Shown: positions 31,575 through 37,129 of the stretch, piece by piece
Layout: every line of letters starts with the position of its first letter
Numbering within the stretch: the first letter of the stretch is position 1
Assembly: GCA_017518705.1 (NCBI GenBank)
Contig: JAFWUC010000032.1
Span: forward strand, 1 to 37,129
DNA length: 37,129 nt
Direction: 5' to 3'
Origin: Clostridia bacterium
GTDB taxonomy: Bacteria; Bacillota_A; Clostridia; Christensenellales; Aristaeellaceae
Notes under the pieces: generated by a model
Seen by the model: only the letters and a program-made list of their open reading frames with translations
What the model was told of the DNA's origin: nothing
Database searches by the model: none
Translations under genes and position numbers: made by a program

Positions 31575-32453
31575 TGGGCGGCTCGGCGGCTTGACTTTGC
31601 CTTCGGTGTAATCCAGCCAGCCCTTTACCCAGTCCCTGACTACGCTCCAGTCCGTCTCCATGCACATATGGCGGGTCTTGATGGGGTGGATCTCCCGCAC
31701 CTTTACCCCGGACAGGGCGCTGAACAGGCGGTCGAATACTTCCCGGCCCATGGGATCTTCGTCCCCCATAAGGGTCATTACGGGGCGGTCGGTCTCGTAC
31801 ACCTCGTCGGGCAAATAATAGCCGTTTTCAATCATATCCAGCAGGATGCGTCCCCGCCCCCTGCGGAAGAAATTGCGGTAAAGCTCTTCGCCGCGTTCCC
31901 GCTTGAGCTTGGGACCGTAGAGCTCCCTGATCTTGTCAAGCGCGCGCCGGGGATGGGACTCGAAAAACTCATACTTGCGCAGATAGAACCAGCGGGTGAG
32001 CCCGCTTAAGCGGAAAGTGAGCCTTTTATAGCCGAAAATATGTGTGACGGGCGAGATCAGCACCCGGCTTATAACGCTCTCCGGGAACAGGGTGGTCATA
32101 AGCAGCACCACGCCCGCGCCGGAGCCGTGGCCGACCAGGTGCCACCGGGTTTCTTCCTCGCCGCGGGATATCTCTATCTCGTCCAGCACGCCCCACACCA
32201 GCTTGGCCCGGGTGGTATTGTCCTGGGGGGCTTTCACGGGAGTGTGGCCGAAGCCGGGCAGTTCGACCGTAACGCACAGGCAGCCGTTTTTTGCAAGTTC
32301 GCGGCACAGGCTGTCAAAGCTGCCCGCGTCGCTTATGGGAGAACACACGCAGGCGACCCGGCGGGTCACGGGCACGTCAATGGGAGTGTAGACCTTGAAA
32401 TACATGCCCACACCCTCGAACCGGCGCATGCCCTTTTGCACCCTGAATCTCAC
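31572..32453 (-). CDS. alpha/beta hydrolase fold protein with a non-standard nucleophile motif
   Basis: A 293-residue alpha/beta hydrolase. Residues 30-75 give the usual strand-loop pattern VACVCSPISDAGSFDSLCRELAKNGCLCVTVELPGFGHT. The nucleophile elbow reads LVGHGSGAGV at 106-115. Aligned to the usual VGHSMGG, the serine position is G110, with S111 next to it. The acid and histidine are apparent as MGDEDP and TRHMCME. A basic lid region lies at about 150-200. Either S111 serves as a shifted nucleophile or activity has been lost. The GTG start has GGAGG six bases upstream on the minus strand. It stands alone and is divergent from the 32654 gene. Substrate unknown. Confidence 0.8.
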   Translation of the reverse strand: MRFRVQKGMRRFEGVGMYFKVYTPIDVPVTRRVACVCSPISDAGSFDSLCRELAKNGCLCVTVELPGFGHTPVKAPQDNTTRAKLVWGVLDEIEISRGEEETRWHLVGHGSGAGVVLLMTTLFPESVISRVLISPVTHIFGYKRLTFRLSGLTRWFYLRKYEFFESHPRRALDKIRELYGPKLKRERGEELYRNFFRRGRGRILLDMIENGYYLPDEVYETDRPVMTLMGDEDPMGREVFDRLFSALSGVKVREIHPIKTRHMCMETDWSVVRDWVKGWLDYTEGKVKPPSRP

Positions 32454-32486
32454 CTGACGCCTCCATACGATAACAGTTCAACTTTT

Positions 32487-32515
32487 ATTGTATCACAAAC
32501 GTGGGCGCTTGGCAA
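32487..32515 (-). promoter_or_regulatory. promoter of the alpha/beta hydrolase gene
   Basis: On the minus strand TTGCCA (32515-32510), a 17-base spacer and TACAAT (32492-32487), about 34 bases before the GTG start. The -35 box is the same as in the pectin-cluster promoter. Confidence 0.8.
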
Positions 32516-32566
32516 GCGTCCGGGCGGCGGCGCCGGGTTTGTGATACTTTTTTAACTTTTTCGGGG

Positions 32567-32595
32567 GTGACAGTCCCGCGCTCGCAGAGTATAAT
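32567..32595 (+). promoter_or_regulatory. promoter of the 32654-34583 operon
   Basis: GTGACA (32567-32572), a 17-base spacer and a perfect TATAAT (32590-32595), about 58 bases before the start codon. It is divergent from the hydrolase promoter, and the two -35 boxes are about 50 bases apart. Confidence 0.8.
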
Positions 32596-32653
32596 ATCAT
32601 ACGTGTCCGAATGATAAAAAGATCGCCCGTGCGGCGGGACCGGAGCTTAAGAA

Positions 32654-33649
32654 ATGAGTAAAACCTTGCGCTGCGCGCTTATAGTACTGCTGGTGCTGAT
32701 GCTGCTCGCACTGCCGTTCATAGTGCCCAGCGGAAATATGCTTACCGATTACCAGTATGAATGGATGGATATGGGCGCTTTGCCGCTGTTTTCCGCCTGC
32801 GCGGAAGCAGAAACGGCTCCTGCCGAACTGCCGCTGGACCTGTCTCCCGGCATGCTGCCCAATCCAGACGCGTATACCGACGAAGGCTACGAGGACGCGT
32901 CCATAAAGGTGACCATAGAGCACTATGTGGACGAAAAGCAGGGCTTCTCCGTCCGGATAGCGTACATAGACGTGGCGTCTCCCACCCAGCTGCGCACGGG
33001 CGTGGCGGGCAGGAACGCTTTGGACCTGCGCATAAACAGCGTGGTGTTCATGGCGAACAGGTACAACGCGGTGCTGGCGATGAGCGGGGATTACTACACG
33101 AACGACCCGGAAATGACGCCCTTCGAATACCGCATGGGGACCAAGGCGCGCCGCAACTTCAACGTGGCGCGGGATATACTCATTACCGACGAGAACGGCG
33201 ACTTTCACATCGTGCTGGCTTCCAATGCCAACGTCCAGAAACAGGAGATTGCCGATATAGAGGCCGAGCATCAGATAGTAAACGCGTTTTCCTTCGGACC
33301 CGCGCTGGTGAAGGACGGGGAAGAGCTCACGACTTCCTACAAGATCTACAGCGCCCACGCCCAGGATCCCCGGGTGGCCATTGGTCAGAGAGGGCCCTGT
33401 TCCTATGTGGCGGTGGTCTCCGAAGGCAGGGGCAGGAAAGCCAAGGGCATGACCCACCAGCAGCTGGCGCACTTTATGTACGAGTATCTGGGCTGCGTGC
33501 AGGCGTATAACCTGGACGGCGGCAACACGGGCACCATGGTGTTCGGAAACACGGTGTTCAAGGCGGACCAGCAGACCAGCCAGCTGAGGGTGCTTAACGA
33601 CTGTATCTATTTTGCCACCACAGTGGACCCTGAAACGTGGAGCAAGTAA
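32654..33649 (+). CDS. membrane-anchored phosphodiester glycosidase family protein (NAGPA-like)
   Basis: A 331-residue exported protein. Residues 8-25 are one hydrophobic segment after a short basic start, acting as an uncleaved anchor or a signal peptide. The domain from about residue 100 onward matches the NAGPA/phosphodiester-glycosidase layout: VFMANRYNAVLAMSGDYY, FGPALVKDGE, DPRVAIGQRGPCSYVAVVSEGR and YNLDGGNTGTMVF near 286-298, which is the signature region. Known members remove GlcNAc phosphodiester caps or occur in exopolysaccharide and cell-wall teichoic acid metabolism. The protein should act outside the membrane. GGAG precedes the ATG. The Lgt-like gene follows after one base. Confidence 0.88.
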   Translation: MSKTLRCALIVLLVLMLLALPFIVPSGNMLTDYQYEWMDMGALPLFSACAEAETAPAELPLDLSPGMLPNPDAYTDEGYEDASIKVTIEHYVDEKQGFSVRIAYIDVASPTQLRTGVAGRNALDLRINSVVFMANRYNAVLAMSGDYYTNDPEMTPFEYRMGTKARRNFNVARDILITDENGDFHIVLASNANVQKQEIADIEAEHQIVNAFSFGPALVKDGEELTTSYKIYSAHAQDPRVAIGQRGPCSYVAVVSEGRGRKAKGMTHQQLAHFMYEYLGCVQAYNLDGGNTGTMVFGNTVFKADQQTSQLRVLNDCIYFATTVDPETWSK

Positions 33650-33650
33650 A

Positions 33651-34583
33651 ATGCCTGAAGAGAGCCTGTATTTTGAAATATTCGGCCTAAAAGCATACTG
33701 GTACGGCGTGTGCGCCGCGCTGGGCGCGTTGCTTGCGCTGTCAGTGCTGTGCTTTACGGGAAAGAAGCGGGGGATAAAGGCGGACGGAGTACTGCTGTTC
33801 GGCGTTATCGCGCTGCCGCTGGGGCTTGTATGCTCAAGGCTGCTGTTCTGCCTGCTGGACGCGAACTTCCGCGTGCTGTTCTCGTGGAAGGCGGCGGTGA
33901 CCGTGTGGGGCGGAGGCATGTCCATGATGGGCGCGCTGCTGGGCGCGGGTCTTGCGGGAATCATCGCGGCGAAAGCGACCGGGACTTCCTCCTTGCGTTT
34001 CATGGACGCGCTGGCTCCCGCGCTGCTGGTGTTCGTGATGTGCGCCCGGATAGGGGAGGGCTTCACGGACTTCCTGGGCCGCAGCCGCAACCTGAACGTG
34101 GACTGGTTCAACGATACATTTATGGCTACGAGCGACGGTTACGGTTCCTATAACCTGAACACCTATCTGCTCGAGGCGGCGTGCGCCCTGATACTGGCCG
34201 TGGCCGCGTATATCGGACTGTGCCGGGAAAAGCGGGCGGGGGACGCGTTTTTGACCGCGCTGCTGCTGTTCGGCTGCACGCAGACGCTGTGGGAAAGTCT
34301 CAGGTTCGACAGCCATATGCGCCTGTCCTTCGTGAGCCTGCAGCAGGTGATGGCCGCGTGCATGTTCGCGGTGCCGCTGCTTGTCTTTGCGTTCCGCAGG
34401 GGCAGAAACGCCGTGATCGCAGCTGTTGTCGTGATCGTGCTGCTCGTGGGCAGCGTGGTTGGCATAGAGCTGATGATAGACCGTACCGACGTGAGCAACG
34501 TGCTGCTTTATATCGTATACGCGGCGATACTGGCTGTCCCCGCCGTGCTGGGACTGATCTGGAAGAAAAAAGCAAAAGCGTAA
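33651..34583 (+). CDS. divergent Lgt-like (prolipoprotein diacylglyceryl transferase family) membrane protein
   Basis: A 310-residue protein with about eight hydrophobic segments. AVTVWGGGMSMMGALLGAGLAG aligns with the GGLxxxGGLxGG stretch of Lgt, and MCARIGEGFTDFLGRSRN at about 131-148 aligns with the Lgt signature GRIGNFxNGE, with the invariant asparagine replaced by glutamate (E136). SLQQVMA near the C-terminal third is also Lgt-like. The last two segments (after about 240) extend beyond the usual family core. True Lgt attaches diacylglycerol to lipobox cysteines; with the changed signature this may act on another acceptor. The start ATG lies one base after the preceding stop. It is the last gene before a terminator. 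Confidence 0.7.
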   Translation: MPEESLYFEIFGLKAYWYGVCAALGALLALSVLCFTGKKRGIKADGVLLFGVIALPLGLVCSRLLFCLLDANFRVLFSWKAAVTVWGGGMSMMGALLGAGLAGIIAAKATGTSSLRFMDALAPALLVFVMCARIGEGFTDFLGRSRNLNVDWFNDTFMATSDGYGSYNLNTYLLEAACALILAVAAYIGLCREKRAGDAFLTALLLFGCTQTLWESLRFDSHMRLSFVSLQQVMAACMFAVPLLVFAFRRGRNAVIAAVVVIVLLVGSVVGIELMIDRTDVSNVLLYIVYAAILAVPAVLGLIWKKKAKA

Positions 34584-34587
34584 AAAG

Positions 34588-34627
34588 AAAAAAAACGGCT
34601 CCCGAAATGATCGGGAGCCGTTTTTTT
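34588..34627 (+). terminator. bidirectional intrinsic terminator
   Basis: A perfect 10-base-pair GC-rich stem (34596-34605 with 34611-34620) and a 5-base loop, flanked by eight A residues on the left and seven T residues on the right. It therefore works in both directions: after the Lgt-like gene on the plus strand and after gpmI on the minus strand. Confidence 0.95.
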
Positions 34628-34632
34628 ATGCT

Positions 34633-36189
34633 TTAGTGGATGATGAGGCTTTCGCCCGTCATCTGCGCGGGTTTATCCACGCCCATCAGGTCCAGCAGGG
34701 TGGGGCACAGGTCGCACAGGCGGCCGCCGTCACGCAGCTGTTTCTTCGGGTCGGCGGGATCTACCACTATCACCGGCACCGGATTGGTGGTGTGGGCGGT
34801 GAAGGGCTCGCCGCTTGCGGGGTCGATCATCATGTCGGCGTTGCCGTGGTCGGCGGTGATGATGAGCTTGCCGCCGCCCTCGATTATCGCACGGGCGACT
34901 TTGCCTACGCACTCGTCCACGGTCTTGACCGCCTTCATGGTGGCGGGGATGATGCCCGTATGGCCTACCATGTCGCAGTTGGCGAAGTTCAGTATGATCA
35001 CGTCGTACTTGTCCTCTTTGATCACGGGCAGCACCGCGTCGGTCACCTCGTAGGCGCTCATCTCCGGCTTAAGGTCGAAGGTGGGAACTTCCTTGGCGTC
35101 GGGGGAAGGCACCAGTATCCTGTCTTCGCCGGGGAACACGCGCTCCTCGCCGCCGTTGAAGAAGAAGGTGACGTGGGCGTATTTCTGGGTCTCGGCGATC
35201 CTCAGCTGGGTCTTGCCCAGCTTGGACAGATACTCGCCTATGGTCATGTCCAGGCTCTCCGGGGGATACGCGATCTCCACGTTGGGCATGGTGGCGTCGT
35301 ACTGGGTCATGCAGATGTACTTAAGCGGGAAGAAGCCCTTTTTGCGGGTGAAGCCCGTAAACTCGGGATCCACGAACGCGCGGGTGATCTCCCTGGCCCT
35401 GTCGGGGCGGAAGTTGAAGAACACCACGGAATCGTTGGCCTTTACGGTGCCTTCGGGGTCGATCACGGTGGGGAGCATGAACTCATCGGTCAGGTGCTTG
35501 CCCTTTTCGTCTATGACCTCGTAGGAATCCAGTATGGCCTGCACAGGATCGCTGCCGGTGTTGCCTTCGGCGCACACCATGGCGTTATAGGCTTTCTCAA
35601 CGCGCTCCCAGGCGAAGTCCCTGTCCATGGCGTAAAGGCGGCCCATGATGGTGGCTACCTTGCCAACGCCGATCTCGGCCATCTTCTCCACCAGTTCCTT
35701 CACGTACTCGTGAGCGCTGGCGGGAGGAGTGTCGCGGCCGTCCAGCAGGCAGTGCACATACACCTTTTCGATGCCGTTCATCTTCGCCATTTTCAGCAGG
35801 CCGTACAGATGGTCGGTGTGGCTGTGCACGCCGCCGGGGGAGACCAGGCCGATTAGGTGCAGCGCGGAAGCGTTTTCCTTCACGTTTTTGACCGCGTCCA
35901 GCAGGGCAGGGTTGTTGAAGAACACACCTTCGCGGATGTCCTTGGTGATCTTGACCAGCATCTGGTACACCACGCGGCCCGCGCCGATGTTGGTGTGGCC
36001 GACTTCGCTGTTGCCCATCTGGCCGTCGGGAAGACCCACGTCTTCGCCGCTGGCGCCGATCTGGGTCACCGAATAGGCGGCTTTCAGGGCGTCCAGATTG
36101 GGCGTGCCCTGGGCAAGTATCGCATTGGTTTTGGGATCGGCCGGGCCGTTTCCGAACCCGTCCATTATAACAAGCGCGTAAGTGGCCAT
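34633..36189 (-). CDS. gpmI: 2,3-bisphosphoglycerate-independent phosphoglycerate mutase
   Basis: A 518-residue manganese-dependent enzyme of the alkaline phosphatase superfamily that converts 3- to 2-phosphoglycerate in glycolysis. It starts MATYALVIMDGFG with the first metal aspartate and has LPDGQMGNSEVGHTNIGAGR at about 54-73 with the catalytic Ser61. It continues with HCLLDGRDTPP, NFRPDRAREI, FANCDMVGHTG, and ADHGNADMM with the second metal set. The length matches the family (about 510). The ATG overlaps the tpiA stop by one base. The transcript ends at the bidirectional terminator right after this gene, so enolase, which often follows, is not part of this operon. Confidence 0.97.
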   Translation of the reverse strand: MATYALVIMDGFGNGPADPKTNAILAQGTPNLDALKAAYSVTQIGASGEDVGLPDGQMGNSEVGHTNIGAGRVVYQMLVKITKDIREGVFFNNPALLDAVKNVKENASALHLIGLVSPGGVHSHTDHLYGLLKMAKMNGIEKVYVHCLLDGRDTPPASAHEYVKELVEKMAEIGVGKVATIMGRLYAMDRDFAWERVEKAYNAMVCAEGNTGSDPVQAILDSYEVIDEKGKHLTDEFMLPTVIDPEGTVKANDSVVFFNFRPDRAREITRAFVDPEFTGFTRKKGFFPLKYICMTQYDATMPNVEIAYPPESLDMTIGEYLSKLGKTQLRIAETQKYAHVTFFFNGGEERVFPGEDRILVPSPDAKEVPTFDLKPEMSAYEVTDAVLPVIKEDKYDVIILNFANCDMVGHTGIIPATMKAVKTVDECVGKVARAIIEGGGKLIITADHGNADMMIDPASGEPFTAHTTNPVPVIVVDPADPKKQLRDGGRLCDLCPTLLDLMGVDKPAQMTGESLIIH

Positions 36190-36938
36190 CAGTAGTTCAC
36201 CACCTGGGTGAAGTCCTCAGCTTTCAGGGACGCGCCGCCGATCAGGCCGCCGTCGATCTCGGGCTGAGCCATGAGACCCTTGACGTTGGAGGGCTTCATG
36301 CTGCCGCCGTACTGGATGCGCACTTTCTGGGCGGTACGCTTGCCGTACTTGCCCGCGATAGCGGCGCGGATGACGCCGATGGTCTCGTTGGCCTGCTCGT
36401 CGGTGGCGGTGAGGCCTGTGCCGATGGCCCATACGGGCTCGTAGGCGATGACCACGCCCTCGACCTCTTCGTTGGTGAGGCCGGTGAGCGCCATCAGGGT
36501 CTGATAGGACACGAGGGCGTCGGTGTAGCCCGCTTCGCGCTCTTCCTTGTTTTCGCCCACGCAAACGATGGGCTTAAGGCCGGCTTTGACTGCCGCGACG
36601 GTGCGCAGGTTGACGCTCTTGTCGGTCTCGCCGAAGTACTGGCGGCGCTCGGAGTGGCCGATGATGACGTATTCGACGCCGCAGGCTTTGAGCATGTCGC
36701 AGGAGAGCTCGCCGGTGTACGCGCCTTTTTCGGCGAAGTGCACGTTCTGGGCGCCCAGTTTGATCTTGGTCCCGCGCTTGAGCAGGGGCTTAACGGCGGA
36801 GAAGCACACGGCGGGCACGCACACGACCACGTCGCAGGCGGCGTCGGCCACCAGGGGCTTCAGTTCGTTGACGAGCTCGACCGCCTCTTCGGGCATCTTG
36901 TTCATTTTCCAGTTGCCGGCGATGATGGGTTTACGCAT
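36189..36938 (-). CDS. tpiA: triosephosphate isomerase
   Basis: A 249-residue TIM-barrel enzyme that interconverts dihydroxyacetone phosphate and glyceraldehyde-3-phosphate. GNWKMNK carries N9 and K11, IGHSERR the electrophile H95, and AYEPVWAIGTG the base E167 plus the flexible loop. YGGSMKPSN binds phosphate. The frame is open to a TTG at 36953, but that region is the GGAGG ribosome binding site, so the ATG at 36938 is chosen. It is the middle gene of pgk-tpiA-gpmI, the usual order in Firmicutes. Confidence 0.97.
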   Translation of the reverse strand: MRKPIIAGNWKMNKMPEEAVELVNELKPLVADAACDVVVCVPAVCFSAVKPLLKRGTKIKLGAQNVHFAEKGAYTGELSCDMLKACGVEYVIIGHSERRQYFGETDKSVNLRTVAAVKAGLKPIVCVGENKEEREAGYTDALVSYQTLMALTGLTNEEVEGVVIAYEPVWAIGTGLTATDEQANETIGVIRAAIAGKYGKRTAQKVRIQYGGSMKPSNVKGLMAQPEIDGGLIGGASLKAEDFTQVVNY

Positions 36939-37005
36939 TATGATGTCCTCCAATTATTCTACTTTACAAGGCAACTGATTCGCCGGGTCATCGAGGGGCG
37001 GTCGC

Positions 37006-37030
37006 GGCGGGGGAAAAAACTTCCCCCGCC
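37006..37030 (-). other. stem-loop between pgk and tpiA
   Basis: A perfect 10-base-pair GC-rich stem (37006-37015 with 37021-37030) and a 5-base loop, starting nine bases after the pgk stop. On the minus strand no T-tract follows, so it is unlikely to be a terminator and more likely an mRNA stability or processing element separating pgk and tpiA messages. Confidence 0.6.
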
Positions 37031-37038
37031 ATAACGGT

Positions 37039-37129
37039 TTATTTGTTGTTCAGGCAGGCTACGCCGGGCAGCTCCTTGCCCTCATGGAACTCAAGGGACG
37101 CGCCGCCGCCGGTGGAGATGTGGCTCATC
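37039..37129 (-). CDS. pgk: phosphoglycerate kinase (C-terminal end only)
   Basis: The last 29 codons and stop of phosphoglycerate kinase, read on the minus strand as MSHISTGGGASLEFHEG then KELPGVACLNNK. The STGGGASLEF phosphate-binding loop and GKxLPG tail are diagnostic. The gene runs off the window edge. It precedes tpiA and gpmI, separated from tpiA by about 100 bases with a stem-loop. Confidence 0.95.
   Translation of the reverse strand, partial: MSHISTGGGASLEFHEGKELPGVACLNNK

Noticed and set aside
34636..35856. A 406-codon plus-strand frame opposite gpmI
   Set aside because: The minus-strand gene has all GpmI motifs; the antisense frame has a His/Val/Gly-rich composition with no recognisable domain and no ribosome binding site.

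Overview
The window looks like chromosomal DNA of a GC-rich (about 60% by eye) member of the Bacillota, probably a gut-type Clostridia. The grounds are strong GGAGG-type ribosome binding sites, sigma-A-like promoters (TTGACA/TATAAT), short compact operons with 1-4 base start/stop overlaps, intrinsic terminators, and family content (GH105/GH28/CE8/CE12 pectin enzymes, an Opp/Dpp-type ABC importer, GpmI, LacX-type epimerase). No tRNA, rRNA, CRISPR array, insertion sequence or phage gene was recognised.

Layout. (1) 1-4238, plus strand: the end of ftsY, then a tightly overlapping run of a TIM-barrel sugar isomerase, pyrimidine-nucleoside phosphorylase, a degenerate CPBP-like membrane protein and a diacylglycerol-kinase-type lipid kinase, closed by a terminator. 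(2) 7331-4316, minus strand: a three-gene overlapping operon of NDP-sugar nucleotidyltransferase, NahK-like anomeric sugar kinase and galE, which together read as a sugar -> sugar-1-phosphate -> UDP-sugar salvage route. (3) 7473-13513, plus strand, divergent from (2) and behind a good promoter: a pectin/rhamnogalacturonan cluster encoding a URO-D-superfamily protein, an SGNH acetylesterase, a pectin methylesterase-acetylesterase fusion, a GH105 unsaturated rhamnogalacturonyl hydrolase and a GH28 polygalacturonase. The GH28 gene carries a single-base frameshift. None of these enzymes has a visible signal peptide, so they probably finish pectin oligosaccharides in the cytoplasm. (4) 13587-17408: a housekeeping-like operon with a small membrane protein, a tandem ThyX-like protein, a class-I glutamine amidotransferase (peptidase C26 type), another sugar isomerase and tadA.

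(5) 17686-26805: an Opp/Dpp-family ABC importer behind a perfect consensus promoter. It is the most unusual part of the window. The binding protein (920 aa) has no lipobox, the OppC-type permease carries an insert of about 325 residues, the OppD-type ATPase carries a coiled-coil insert of about 160 residues and has lost the four C-terminal cysteines usual in this family, and the OppF-type ATPase has an N-terminal extension and its own charged insert. The gap between binding protein and permease holds three stem-loops. (6) 26879-28974, minus: an aldose-1-epimerase-like protein and an FAD-dependent oxidoreductase. (7) 29319-31509, plus: a VOC/glyoxalase protein and an unrecognised (alpha/alpha)-toroid plus beta-sandwich protein behind a consensus extended -10 promoter. 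(8) 32453-31572, minus: an alpha/beta hydrolase with a displaced nucleophile motif, divergent from (9) 32654-34583, plus: a phosphodiester-glycosidase-like secreted protein and a divergent Lgt-like membrane protein. (10) 37129-34633, minus: the glycolytic run pgk (partial), tpiA, gpmI.

The recurring theme is carbohydrate use: pectin fragment breakdown, sugar isomerisation and nucleotide-sugar salvage next to central glycolysis, with one highly expressed importer of unknown substrate. All assignments come from reading motifs; no database search was possible.
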